A stretch of DNA of 6,660 nt from an uncultured Candidatus Berkelbacteria bacterium (GCA_937895715.1 CALBLZ010000040.1:1-6660), one strand, 5' to 3'. Shown: positions 1 to 6,660, counted from the stretch's first letter. Program-made: numbers and translations. The notes: generated from the letters alone by a model not told the origin.

Positions 1-2961
1 AACCGCCGTCGTGTTGCCCGTAGTCTCAAGCTGGTATCCGACCTTAACAAGGCAGATATCAACCCAGAATGGCTCGTGCTTACCCGCCTACCAGTTATTC
101 CGCCCGATCTGCGCCCGATGGTGCAGCTTGATGGTGGCCGCTTTGCAGCCTCCGACCTTAACGACCTCTACCGTCGTGTACTAAACCGCAACAATCGTCT
201 GAAGAAGCTCCTGAACAGCGGTGCTCCAGAAGTTATTACCCGCAACGAAAAGCGCATGTTGCAAGAAGCAGTTGATGCTCTTGTCGACAACAACGCTCGC
301 CGCGGCAAGGCTGCTGCAGCTGCTACTGGACTCAAGCGAAAGCTTAAGAGCCTTTCCGACATGCTCCGTGGTAAGCAGGGACGTTTCCGCCAAAACCTAC
401 TTGGTAAGCGCGTGGACTACTCTGGTCGCTCTGTAATTGTTGTTGGTCCTAACCTTAAGCTCCACCAGTGTGGTTTACCTAAGATGATGGCGCTTGAACT
501 GTTCAAGCCTTTCCTAATTGGAAAACTGATTCAGGGTGAGTACGTACACAACGTAAAGAATGCTACCCGCCTTATTGAGCAGGGTGAAAGCTTTGTCTGG
601 GATATTCTCGAAGACATCACCAAGGATCACTTCGTTCTGTTAAACCGCGCTCCTACCCTTCACCGTCTCGGTATTCAGGCCTTCCAGCCTGTACTGATTG
701 AAGGTAAGTCTATCCAGATCCACCCTCTCGTTTGTACTGCTTATAACGCAGACTTCGATGGTGACCAGATGGCTGTTCACGTTCCACTTTCAAAGCAGGC
801 ACAAAAAGAAGCTGCTGAGATCATGCTTTCTTCCAAGAACCTGCTCAAGCCGGCTTCGGGTGAAGTTATCGTAGGGCCAAACAAAGATATGCACCTCGGT
901 ATCTACTACATGACGGTAATCGAACCTGCCGGTAAGGGTGCTGGTCGCGGTTTCTCATCTGGTGACGAAGCACTTATGGCCTACGACACTGGTGTTATCG
1001 ACTTCCGCTCTCAGATCAAGGTTTTGATTGAAGGTGAGATGATTGAGACCTCAGTTGGTCAGATTCACTTCAATAAAATTGTTCCTGAAGGACTTGGATA
1101 CCAAACCAAGGTGATGGACAAGAAGAGCTTAGCAAAGTTGATCGCTCGTTCATTCGCCGAGCTTGGTTCAGACCGCACCGCAGTATTCGTAGACGATATT
1201 AAGGACACCGGCTTCAAGTACGCTGAAAAGTCTGGTATCACCTTTAGTTTGTCCGACATTGTTATTCCAAAGGAAAAGGACGAGGTTATCGAGAAGACTG
1301 AAAAGGCTCTCGACGCTGTTGAAAAGCAGTACAAACTCGGTCTGATTACCCGTGAAGAGCGGTACGTAAAGTCTGTTGAAATGTGGATGGAAGCCGGTAA
1401 AGAACTCGAAGCAAGCGTGCTGAAGGGCTTCACCGACGACAACCCAATCATGACCATCTTTAAATCAGGTGCTCGTGGTACGGTTACTAACCTCAACCAG
1501 ATTGCTGGTATGAAGGGTCTCGTAGCTAACCCAAGTGGTGAAATTATTGAGATTCCGCTTAAGAGCAACTTCAAAGAAGGTCTGTCCGTATTCGAGTACT
1601 TCGTATCAACCCACGGTTCTCGTAAGGGACGCGCTGATACAGCACTTCGTACGTCTGACGCTGGGTACCTAACCCGTCGTCTGGTAGATGTGGCGCAAGA
1701 CGTTGTTGTTGCCGAAGTCGACTGTGGCTCTACCGAAGGTGTAACCCTGTACAAGCAAGATCAGCTCCTAGTAAACGACCGTTTCGAAGACGCACTCGTT
1801 GGTCGCTACCTGGCAGGGGATCAAGCTGGCGTAAAGAACGGTACCTTCGTTGACGAAGCTATCGCCACCAAATTGGTTGAAGCCGGTCTTGAAAAGGTTG
1901 TTCTCCGCACACCTCTGTACTGTCGAGCACCTTGGGGAATCTGTCAGCACTGCTACGGTAAAAACCTTGCTTCAGGCGAGCTTGTAGAAAAGGGTGAGGC
2001 CGTAGGTATCATCGCTGCTCAGGCAATTGGTGAGCCAGGTACACAGTTGACCATGAAGACCTTCCACATGGGTGGTGTAGCTCAGAGCTCAGGCGACATT
2101 ACCGCAGGGTTGCCACGTGTAGAAGAGCTCTTCGAAGCTCGTTCTCCTAAGACTCCAGCAGTTATGTCTGACGTCTCTGGTGTAGTTGCTATCGATGAGC
2201 GTGACGAAGACACCCTGGTTACCGTTACTGCCGACGAATCTGAAACTCAGACCGTCCACGCTAGCGAAAAGATGACAATCGTTGTGAAGAATGGTGACAA
2301 GGTTGCACCTCGTGACGTCCTGATTGAGTACGGTGAAGGGCGTTCCTACCGCGCAACAATTATGGGTACCGTTTCCATTAAGAACGGTGACGTAACCGTA
2401 ACTGCGGCTGGTAAGCAAGTTCGTGAGTTCACCGTCAGCCACAGCATGTCGCTCAAGGTTGAAGCGGGAGACCGTGTAGAAAAAGGTCAGCCGATCACCG
2501 AAGGGCACCTCGACTTGCAGCAGCTCCTTGGTATTGCAGGGCGCGGCGCTATCGAGCGCTACATTATGAATGAAGTACAGAAGATCTACTCTACCCAGGG
2601 TCAGACCATTCACAACAAGCACGTTGAAATCATCATCCGTCAGATGCTCTCAAAGATGCTGATCACCGATGCTGGTTCAACCCAGTACATTACTGGTCAA
2701 ACTGTTGAAATGACTGATTACCGTGAGGCACTTAAGCACGCAAAGAATCTCCAAGCTGACCAACAGCTTCTGGGAATCACTCGCGTTTCACTTAAGACTA
2801 AGAGCTTCCTTTCAGCTGCCTCATTCCAGGAAACCACCGCTGTTCTTATCGATGCTGCCATCCAAGGTAAGCGTGATGAGCTCCGTGGCTTGAAAGAAAA
2901 CGTAATTATTGGTAAGCTCATTCCGGCTGGAACAGGGTACCAACACGAACCAGCCGTCTAA
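1..2961 (+). CDS. rpoC: DNA-directed RNA polymerase subunit beta' (3' part; 5' end outside window)
   Basis: This is the largest catalytic subunit of RNA polymerase. Reading frame 1 is open from base 1 to the TAA at 2959-2961, giving 986 residues; the GTG at 76 is an internal valine, not a start. By alignment to E. coli beta' from memory, about 210 N-terminal residues are missing, so the full protein would be about 1,200 residues, as in Firmicutes. Numbering codons from base 1: enlarged rudder loop at 96-117; switch 2 with K125, R130, R137 and R143 (E. coli K334, R339, R346, R352); the Mg-binding NADFDGD with D251, D253 and D255; bridge helix starting at SGARG 489-493; zinc site C575, C641, C648, C651; trigger loop [11 protein letters not shown] with M685, K686 and H689. 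The proteobacterial trigger-loop insertion is absent: [12 protein letters not shown] follows almost at once. The protein ends shortly after the conserved LIPAGTGY. rpsL follows after 9 bases. Identity is certain. Confidence 0.99.
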   Translation, partial: NRRRVARSLKLVSDLNKADINPEWLVLTRLPVIPPDLRPMVQLDGGRFAASDLNDLYRRVLNRNNRLKKLLNSGAPEVITRNEKRMLQEAVDALVDNNARRGKAAAAATGLKRKLKSLSDMLRGKQGRFRQNLLGKRVDYSGRSVIVVGPNLKLHQCGLPKMMALELFKPFLIGKLIQGEYVHNVKNATRLIEQGESFVWDILEDITKDHFVLLNRAPTLHRLGIQAFQPVLIEGKSIQIHPLVCTAYNADFDGDQMAVHVPLSKQAQKEAAEIMLSSKNLLKPASGEVIVGPNKDMHLGIYYMTVIEPAGKGAGRGFSSGDEALMAYDTGVIDFRSQIKVLIEGEMIETSVGQIHFNKIVPEGLGYQTKVMDKKSLAKLIARSFAELGSDRTAVFVDDIKDTGFKYAEKSGITFSLSDIVIPKEKDEVIEKTEKALDAVEKQYKLGLITREERYVKSVEMWMEAGKELEASVLKGFTDDNPIMTIFKSGARGTVTNLNQIAGMKGLVANPSGEIIEIPLKSNFKEGLSVFEYFVSTHGSRKGRADTALRTSDAGYLTRRLVDVAQDVVVAEVDCGSTEGVTLYKQDQLLVNDRFEDALVGRYLAGDQAGVKNGTFVDEAIATKLVEAGLEKVVLRTPLYCRAPWGICQHCYGKNLASGELVEKGEAVGIIAAQAIGEPGTQLTMKTFHMGGVAQSSGDITAGLPRVEELFEARSPKTPAVMSDVSGVVAIDERDEDTLVTVTADESETQTVHASEKMTIVVKNGDKVAPRDVLIEYGEGRSYRATIMGTVSIKNGDVTVTAAGKQVREFTVSHSMSLKVEAGDRVEKGQPITEGHLDLQQLLGIAGRGAIERYIMNEVQKIYSTQGQTIHNKHVEIIIRQMLSKMLITDAGSTQYITGQTVEMTDYREALKHAKNLQADQQLLGITRVSLKTKSFLSAASFQETTAVLIDAAIQGKRDELRGLKENVIIGKLIPAGTGYQHEPAV

Positions 2962-2970
2962 AGAGATTCT
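2962..2970 (+). promoter_or_regulatory. Weak, close-spaced ribosome binding site of rpsL
   Basis: The whole rpoC-rpsL gap is nine bases. The only Shine-Dalgarno-like stretch is AGAGA at 2962-2966, four bases from the ATG, which is closer and weaker than the AGGAG motifs before rpsG and fusA. This suggests that S12 translation depends on ribosomes finishing rpoC (translational coupling). That is inference from spacing. Confidence 0.45.
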
Positions 2971-3378
2971 ATGCCAACAATCAACCAACTTCTTCGCAAA
3001 CCACGCGTATCGCATAAGCGCAAGCTGAATGCTCCGGTATTGAAGTCCACCTTCAACACCTTCAAAAAGCGTCCAGTTCCGCTTAACGCCCCACAAAAGC
3101 GCGGTGTGTGTATCAAGGTCACAACAACCACTCCAAAAAAGCCTAACTCTGCCCAACGTAAAGTTGCACGTGTTCGTCTTACTAACGGAGTGGAAACCTG
3201 GGCCTACATTCCTGGCGAAGGTCACAACCTGCAGGAGCACTCCGTTGTGCTTATCCGTGGAGGCCGTGTAAAAGACCTTCCAGGTGTTAAGTACCACATC
3301 GTTCGCGGTAAACTCGACGCCCAGGGCGTTAAGGGTCGCAAAAAGAGTCGCTCACACTACGGCGTTAAAAAGTCCTAA
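2971..3378 (+). CDS. rpsL: 30S ribosomal protein S12 (long, Bacilli-type form)
   Basis: S12 lies at the decoding centre of the small ribosomal subunit and contributes to codon-anticodon proofreading. The 135-residue product starts [12 protein letters not shown] and carries the family signatures TPKKPNSA (55-61), [10 protein letters not shown] (82-91) and [10 protein letters not shown] (96-105). E. coli S12 is 124 residues; the extra length is a 13-residue insertion between the N-terminal arm and PQKRG (41-45), matching in place and size the insertion in Bacillus subtilis S12 as I recall it. The two lysines whose mutation gives streptomycin resistance (E. coli K42 and K87 of the mature chain) are wild type here as K56 and K101, and the Asp that is methylthiolated in E. 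coli is D102. Gln62 replaces the usual Leu in SALRK. The ATG at 2971 gives the conserved MPTINQL start. The gene is followed by a terminator, not by rpsG. Confidence 0.99.
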   Translation: MPTINQLLRKPRVSHKRKLNAPVLKSTFNTFKKRPVPLNAPQKRGVCIKVTTTTPKKPNSAQRKVARVRLTNGVETWAYIPGEGHNLQEHSVVLIRGGRVKDLPGVKYHIVRGKLDAQGVKGRKKSRSHYGVKKS

Positions 3379-3396
3379 TCAAGTTAGGCAGAAGGG

Positions 3397-3418
3397 GAGT
3401 CCGCAAGGGCTCTTTTTT
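3397..3418 (+). terminator. Intrinsic terminator of the rpoC-rpsL transcript
   Basis: A six-pair stem GAGTCC (3397-3402) / GGGCTC (3407-3412), with one T-G wobble, closes on a GCAA tetraloop of the stable GNRA class and is followed by six T's (3413-3418). It begins 18 bases after the rpsL stop. The preceding GGG can also form wobble pairs with the first T's and lengthen the stem. It separates rpsL from the downstream str-operon genes. Confidence 0.85.
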
Positions 3419-3428
3419 CGTATATATG

Positions 3429-3463
3429 AAAACGACCACTCACTGTTAGGTAAGCGGTCGTTT
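3429..3463 (-). terminator. Probable terminator of the leftward gene, possibly bidirectional
   Basis: A perfect eight-base inverted repeat, AAACGACC (3430-3437) and GGTCGTTT (3456-3463), encloses an 18-base loop. Read on the minus strand, the hairpin comes 29 bases after the stop codon at 3493 and ends in TTTT (3432-3429) followed by an AT-rich stretch, as expected for a modest Rho-independent terminator. Read on the plus strand it could back up the terminator at 3397. The long loop and short T-run make it weaker than the rpsL terminator. Confidence 0.55.
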
Positions 3464-3492
3464 CGTGATACGTTGCGACAAGCTTGTTTGAG

Positions 3493-4044
3493 CTAGTCTT
3501 TGTCGTCGGGGTACAGAGCTTGTAGCTGTCGTATCCCTTCGTGAAGGTCCGATCCAAGCGTGCCAGGCGTCAGGTTCTCGAGGCAGGGAACGCCACAGGC
3601 TTCATGCATATGGTGCCAAGCCCGCAAAAGGTCGTCTGCCAGCTGACCGCGCTCGTCCTCGGTTCCCCACAGGGGGTTGAGGTAGAGTTCTGTTAGCTCT
3701 GCGCACCTCTTCCCGTGGCGAGAGAGGCACATCTTGCCCCATCGGCTCCAGTCATCCCGAAGCCATTTGACGAAGCCTCCGCAAGTACACCACCAGTAGA
3801 GGTAGGTACCCAGGAGAAGGAATGGGACGGTGAGCGAAGCCAGTGCCCCAGTGACGTAGTTGCCGCGCACGAGCTGGGTGACAGCAAGGTAGATCATGCC
3901 TCCAAGGAGGGCGACGAAGAGGCTCTGAAAGAGCAGGGTCTTAGCCAGACGAAGCCACAGGTGGCATGTGCGGTAACGCCGATAGGCTTCGATGAAGTTC
4001 GTGAGAGCCGCCCTCTGCGGCATATCCTTTAATAACAGTGTCAT
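3493..4044 (-). CDS. Unrecognised protein with a two-helix membrane hairpin and Cys/His/Trp-rich tail
   Basis: I do not recognise this 183-residue protein. Two hydrophobic segments, about 34-56 and 64-85, are separated by only a few residues (around VRGNY) and form a likely membrane hairpin. Basic residues flank both outer sides (R22, R23, R25, R32, K35; K93, R96, R101, K104), so both ends are probably cytoplasmic. The rest, about 90-183, looks soluble and has an acidic end (PDDKD). It has eight Trp and seven Cys, including WWCTCGG (84-90) and HHMHEACGVPC (144-154), which could hold a metal but matches no motif I know. The reading is backed by a strong minus-strand promoter at 4106-4078, AAGG (4053-4050) five bases before the ATG, and a hairpin after the TAG stop. 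A start at M8 would have AAAGGA almost touching the ATG, so M1 is preferred. GC is about 60% by hand count (3541-3840) against about 51% in rpsL, and valine is mainly GTC with no GTA. It interrupts the rpsL-rpsG order. Confidence 0.82.
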   Translation of the reverse strand: MTLLLKDMPQRAALTNFIEAYRRYRTCHLWLRLAKTLLFQSLFVALLGGMIYLAVTQLVRGNYVTGALASLTVPFLLLGTYLYWWCTCGGFVKWLRDDWSRWGKMCLSRHGKRCAELTELYLNPLWGTEDERGQLADDLLRAWHHMHEACGVPCLENLTPGTLGSDLHEGIRQLQALYPDDKD

Positions 4045-4057
4045 AACAACCTTGAAC

Positions 4058-4070
4058 CGGATTGTATCCG
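4058..4070. repeat. Perfect inverted repeat in the leader of the leftward gene
   Basis: CGGAT (4058-4062) and ATCCG (4066-4070) flank TGT. The expected start of the leftward transcript is near 4071, so the repeat would be the first thing transcribed, as a 5' terminal stem-loop, or it could be an operator just downstream of the promoter. It ends four bases before the AAGG ribosome binding site. Short and unproven. Confidence 0.4.
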
Positions 4071-4077
4071 TAGCGGC

Positions 4078-4106
4078 TTTATACCATATTTACAGGTTTA
4101 TGTCAA
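4078..4106 (-). promoter_or_regulatory. Sigma70-type promoter for the leftward membrane-protein gene
   Basis: On the minus strand a perfect -35 TTGACA (4106-4101) is followed by a 17-base spacer and a -10 TATAAA (4083-4078), preceded by TGG, giving an extended -10. Transcription should begin near 4071, leaving an untranslated leader of about 27 bases before the ATG at 4044. This is the best promoter match in the window and it overlaps the rightward promoter. Confidence 0.75.
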
Positions 4107-4117
4107 TCTGATACACT
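4089..4117 (+). promoter_or_regulatory. Sigma70-type promoter for rpsG-fusA
   Basis: TTTACA (4089-4094, five of six consensus bases) is followed by a 17-base spacer and TACACT (4112-4117, four of six), with TGA just before it giving an extended -10. Transcription should begin near 4124, with a leader of about 67 bases to the rpsG ATG at 4191. The upstream terminator at 3397 makes a separate promoter for rpsG-fusA necessary. The match is weaker than for the opposing promoter, whose -35 lies inside this spacer. Confidence 0.6.
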
Positions 4118-4139
4118 GCTTGCAGTAACGAGTGCAGTA
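4115..4139. repeat. Dyad and direct repeat across the predicted rpsG transcription start
   Basis: ACTGC (4115-4119), TT, GCAGT (4122-4126) forms a short dyad spanning the end of the -10 element and the predicted start site. The heptamer TGCAGTA occurs at 4121-4127 and again at 4133-4139, 12 bases apart, close to one helical turn. Repeated sites at this place could bind a regulator on DNA; chance cannot be excluded for such short motifs. Confidence 0.35.
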
Positions 4140-4147
4140 CCTCACTC
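4130..4147 (+). other. Small leader hairpin upstream of rpsG
   Basis: GAGTG (4130-4134) pairs perfectly with CACTC (4143-4147) around an eight-base loop in the predicted rpsG-fusA leader, starting a few bases from the transcript's 5' end. In E. coli, S7 represses its own operon by binding the rpsL-rpsG junction; here that junction has been replaced by this leader, so any S7 feedback would have to act here. No resemblance to the known S7 target was established. Confidence 0.35.
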
Positions 4148-4176
4148 CGAGGGAAGTCGCGCTCACATAAGTAATT

Positions 4177-4181
4177 AGGAG
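4177..4181 (+). promoter_or_regulatory. Ribosome binding site of rpsG
   Basis: AGGAG sits nine bases before the ATG at 4191 and fixes this start, which also gives an S7 of normal length. Confidence 0.85.
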
Positions 4182-4190
4182 ATTCCCCAT

Positions 4191-4664
4191 ATGTCTCGAG
4201 GAGCAACAATTGGTCAGCGCGAGCTGGCTCCAGATCCTGTATACGGATCTGTTACCGTCACCAAGTTGGTGAACTATATCATGGAGAACGGCAAAAAGAC
4301 CGTTGCTCGCAAGATTGCTTACACTGCAATCGAACTTGCTGCTAAAAAGCTCGAAGTTGAGCCGCTTGTAGCGCTTGAAGGCGCCCTTAAGAACGTTACT
4401 CCTGTTGTAGAAGTGCGAGGCCGCCGCGTTGGCGGAGCAAACATGCAGGTTCCTGTAGAAGTTCCACGTCAGCGCCGCCTTATGCTGGCACTGCGCTGGC
4501 TACTCGATGCTGCTCGCAGCTCTAAAGGCAAGCCAATGGCTGAAAAGCTAGCTGCCGAGTTAATTGCTGCCTACAACAACGAAGGCTCAGCAATTCGCAA
4601 GAAAGACGAAACCCATCGTATGGCTGAGGCAAACCGCGCCTTTGCTCACTTCGCACGTCACTAA
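4191..4664 (+). CDS. rpsG: 30S ribosomal protein S7
   Basis: S7 binds the 3' major domain of 16S rRNA, starts assembly of the 30S head and lines the E site. The 157-residue product has the usual bacterial length (about 156). Recognisable parts are the N-terminal [11 protein letters not shown] (10-20), the GKK segment near 34-36, the beta-hairpin region [17 protein letters not shown] (75-91), the [17 protein letters not shown] helix (93-109) and the C-terminal [16 protein letters not shown] (142-157). It ends in tandem stops TAA TAA (4662-4667). fusA starts 21 bases after the first stop, so rpsG and fusA form one unit. Unlike the standard str operon it is not co-transcribed with rpsL: a terminator and a leftward gene lie between, and it has its own predicted promoter. 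S7 is the classical feedback repressor of this operon in E. coli; whether it acts so here is unknown. Confidence 0.99.
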   Translation: MSRGATIGQRELAPDPVYGSVTVTKLVNYIMENGKKTVARKIAYTAIELAAKKLEVEPLVALEGALKNVTPVVEVRGRRVGGANMQVPVEVPRQRRLMLALRWLLDAARSSKGKPMAEKLAAELIAAYNNEGSAIRKKDETHRMAEANRAFAHFARH

Positions 4665-4669
4665 TAAAC

Positions 4670-4676
4670 AAAGGAG
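4670..4676 (+). promoter_or_regulatory. Strong ribosome binding site of fusA
   Basis: AAAGGAG lies nine bases before the ATG at 4686, directly after the tandem stops of rpsG. It is the strongest Shine-Dalgarno match in the window, in keeping with the high demand for EF-G. Confidence 0.88.
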
Positions 4677-4685
4677 ATAATCACC

Positions 4686-6660
4686 ATGGCACGCGAATAC
4701 CCCCTAGAAAAGGTTCGTAATATCGGAATCATTGCTCACATCGATGCTGGTAAAACCACCACCACCGAGCGTGTGCTCTACTACACTGGTAAGACCCACA
4801 AAATTGGTGAAGTGCACGATGGCGCTGCAACTATGGACTGGATGGAGCAGGAGCAAGAGCGTGGTATTACCATTACCTCTGCTGCAACCACCGCTTTCTG
4901 GACCCCAACCACTCGTCCCGGCAAAGACACCCACCGCCTCAACATTATCGACACCCCAGGTCACGTAGACTTTACCGTAGAAGTACAGCGCTCACTGCGC
5001 GTACTCGACGGTGGTGTTGTAGTATTCGATGGTGTTGCTGGTGTAGAGCCACAGTCCGAAACTGTATGGCGCCAGGCTGATGATTACAAGGTGCCTCGCA
5101 TCTGTTTCATCAACAAGCTCGACCGCATGGGTGCCGATTTCATGAAGGCGTACCAATCGATCGTTACCCGCCTTACTACCAACGCTATCCCACTCCAGCT
5201 CCCAATCGGATCAGAAGCTGACTTCACCGGTTACATCGACCTCATCCTCGGCAAAGCCCGCATCTACAAAGATGACATGGGTAAAGTATTCGAAGATACC
5301 GATGTTCCAGCTGACATGAAGGCTGAATACGACGAATGGCGCGCAAAGCTTATCGAAAAGATCTGCGAGCAAGACGATGTGCTCATGGAAAAGTTCTTCA
5401 CTGGCGCAGAGCTTACCGTAGAAGAAATGCGTGCAGGTATCCGTAAGGGCACCCTCGCTGGAACGCTTGTTCCTGTACTCTGTGGTACTGCCCTCAAGAA
5501 CAAAGGTGTGCAGTCAATGCTCGACGCAGTTGTGGAGTACCTTCCAAGCCCTCTCGATATTCCTCCAGTAAAGGGAACAAACCCTAAAACTGAGGAGCCA
5601 CTCGAGCGCCACGCTGATGATAACGAGCCATTTACTGCACTTGCTTTCAAGATTGCTACCGACCCATTCGTTGGAAAGCTCTGTTTCTTCCGTGTGTACT
5701 CCGGAAAACTTAAGGCAGGTTCCTATGTATACAACACCAGCAAGGGTGAACAGGAGCGCATTGGTCGCATTGTTCGCTTGCACGCCAACAGTCGTGAAGA
5801 TGTAGAAGAAGTGTACGCCGGGGAAATCGCCGCTGCGATTGGTCTTAAGTACACCACCACTGGTAACACTCTTTCCGATCAAGCAAACCAGATTCTTCTT
5901 GAGTCAATTAACTTTGCTGATCCAGTTATTCAGCAGTCAATCGAGCCAAAGACCAAGGCAGACCAGGAAAAGATGGGTATCGCTCTTTCCCGCCTAGCCG
6001 AAGAAGACCCAACCTTCCGCATTTCAACCAACCACGAAACTGGCCAGACCCTGATTGCTGGGATGGGCGAGCTTCACCTTGAAATCATCGTTGATCGTAT
6101 GAAGCGTGAGTTTAAGGTAGAAGCAAACGTAGGTCAGCCACAGGTAGCATTCAAGGAAGCTATCCGCATGGCGGTATCTAATGTAGAAGGAAAGTTCGTT
6201 CGCCAGTCAGGTGGTCGCGGTCAGTTTGGTCACGTCGTTATCGATATGGAACCAGGCGAGCGCGGTGCCGGATTTGTTTTCGAGAACAAAATTGTTGGTG
6301 GTTCTATTCCTAAAGAATTCATCAAGCCTTCAGAAGAAGGTATTCGCGAAGCTCTCGAACGCGGTGTGCTTGCAGGCTACCCAGTACTCGACGTCAAAGT
6401 TACCCTTAAAGATGGCTCATTCCACGATGTAGACTCATCTGAAATGGCCTTCAAGATTGCCGGATCTATGGCAGCGCAAGAAGCTGTTAAGAAGGCTAAC
6501 CCCGCTATTCTTGAGCCAATCATGAAGGTAGAGGTACAGGTTCCAGACGACTACTTTGGTGATGTTATGGGAGATATCAACTCCCGCCGTGGTCAGATCA
6601 TGGGCTCTACCGATCGACCAGGTGGTATTAAGGTTATCGACGCACAAGTTCCTCTTGCAA
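4686..6660 (+). CDS. fusA: Elongation factor G (3' end outside window)
   Basis: EF-G is the GTPase that moves tRNAs and mRNA through the ribosome and, with RRF, helps recycle ribosomes. I translated 658 codons in one open frame from the ATG at 4686 to the window edge without interruption; about 45 residues should be missing, for a total near 700. GTPase motifs: G1 AHIDAGKTT (17-25), G2 RGITIT (59-64), G3 DTPGH (89-93, with the catalytic His93), G4 NKLD (143-146) and G5 CGTALKNKG. Domain II begins near 312, domain III near 413 ([10 protein letters not shown], later GMGELHLEI), and domain IV near 485 ([14 protein letters not shown]). The domain IV tip loop FHDVDSSE has His580, matching the E. 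coli tip histidine (about 583) that enters the decoding site. These features fit canonical EF-G rather than a tetracycline-protection protein or a degenerate paralogue. tuf often follows in this operon type, but that region is outside the window. Confidence 0.99.
   Translation, partial: MAREYPLEKVRNIGIIAHIDAGKTTTTERVLYYTGKTHKIGEVHDGAATMDWMEQEQERGITITSAATTAFWTPTTRPGKDTHRLNIIDTPGHVDFTVEVQRSLRVLDGGVVVFDGVAGVEPQSETVWRQADDYKVPRICFINKLDRMGADFMKAYQSIVTRLTTNAIPLQLPIGSEADFTGYIDLILGKARIYKDDMGKVFEDTDVPADMKAEYDEWRAKLIEKICEQDDVLMEKFFTGAELTVEEMRAGIRKGTLAGTLVPVLCGTALKNKGVQSMLDAVVEYLPSPLDIPPVKGTNPKTEEPLERHADDNEPFTALAFKIATDPFVGKLCFFRVYSGKLKAGSYVYNTSKGEQERIGRIVRLHANSREDVEEVYAGEIAAAIGLKYTTTGNTLSDQANQILLESINFADPVIQQSIEPKTKADQEKMGIALSRLAEEDPTFRISTNHETGQTLIAGMGELHLEIIVDRMKREFKVEANVGQPQVAFKEAIRMAVSNVEGKFVRQSGGRGQFGHVVIDMEPGERGAGFVFENKIVGGSIPKEFIKPSEEGIREALERGVLAGYPVLDVKVTLKDGSFHDVDSSEMAFKIAGSMAAQEAVKKANPAILEPIMKVEVQVPDDYFGDVMGDINSRRGQIMGSTDRPGGIKVIDAQVPLA

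Noticed and set aside
1065..1754. Open frame of 229 codons on the minus strand inside rpoC
   Set aside because: It lies wholly antisense to the bridge-helix region of rpoC and its product is serine/arginine/threonine-rich, as expected for a mirror of a coding frame. No ribosome binding site or promoter stands out.
3136..3276. Streptomycin-resistance allele of rpsL
   Set aside because: The lysines K56 and K101, equivalent to E. coli K42 and K87, are both wild type.
3493..4023. Alternative start of the membrane protein at M8
   Set aside because: AAAGGA is almost adjacent to this ATG, too close for normal initiation, whereas AAGG lies five bases before M1.
3715..4032. Open frame of 105 codons on the plus strand opposite the membrane-protein gene
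   Set aside because: It has a GTG start without a Shine-Dalgarno sequence and a low-complexity polar product. The opposite strand has promoter, ribosome binding site, membrane segments and terminator.
4115..4126. ACTGC-TT-GCAGT as an RNA hairpin
   Set aside because: A two-base loop is too tight, and the left arm lies upstream of the predicted transcript start, so it is kept only as a possible DNA site.
3379..4190. Insertion-sequence or transposon origin of the interrupting segment
   Set aside because: I looked for terminal inverted repeats, flanking target duplications and a transposase and saw none; GTTAGG at 3383 and 3445 is too short to matter.
1..6660. UGA recoding as in Gracilibacteria or Absconditabacteria
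   Set aside because: No in-frame TGA occurs in any gene here and glycine uses GGN codons, so nothing suggests a non-standard code. Absence in five genes does not exclude it.

Overview
The window is a bacterial transcription and translation locus of the str-operon type. In order it holds the 3' part of rpoC (RNA polymerase beta' subunit), rpsL (ribosomal protein S12), one gene on the opposite strand for an unrecognised membrane protein, rpsG (ribosomal protein S7), and most of fusA (elongation factor G), which runs off the right edge. Protein-coding genes cover nearly everything. The only non-coding stretches are about 115 bases at 3379-3492 and about 146 bases at 4045-4190, and both contain readable regulatory signals. 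I saw no tRNA, rRNA, CRISPR array or insertion sequence.

Likely organism: a bacterium with Gram-positive-like or candidate-phyla-radiation (CPR) like informational proteins, at roughly 50% GC. The beta' subunit has no large insertion in the trigger loop, unlike proteobacteria. S12 carries the 13-residue N-terminal insertion known from Bacilli. The beta' rudder loop is enlarged and alanine-rich. A CPR lineage such as Saccharibacteria is my best guess from general protein feel, but this is inference and unconfirmed. Shine-Dalgarno sequences are clear before rpsG and fusA. Stops are TAA or TAG, and nothing points to a non-standard code.

Layout: rpoC (1-2961) is followed after 9 bases by rpsL (2971-3378), so the two are probably co-transcribed and translationally coupled. 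A GNRA-loop hairpin with six T's ends that unit at 3397-3418. A second hairpin at 3429-3463 serves the convergent gene on the minus strand (3493-4044). Between that gene and rpsG lies a compact divergent control region with two sigma70-type promoters, both of extended -10 form with 17-base spacers, whose -35 elements sit inside each other's spacers. The rightward promoter drives rpsG (4191-4664) and fusA (4686 onward) through a leader of about 67 bases with a small hairpin.

The core genes work together in information flow: RpoC is the catalytic half of RNA polymerase, S12 forms the decoding side of the 30S subunit, S7 nucleates the 30S head, and EF-G drives translocation. The point of interest is that the usual rpsL-rpsG-fusA cluster is interrupted by a terminator and an antisense gene of higher GC content. 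Its promoter overlaps that of rpsG-fusA, so its transcription is physically tied to that of rpsG and fusA.
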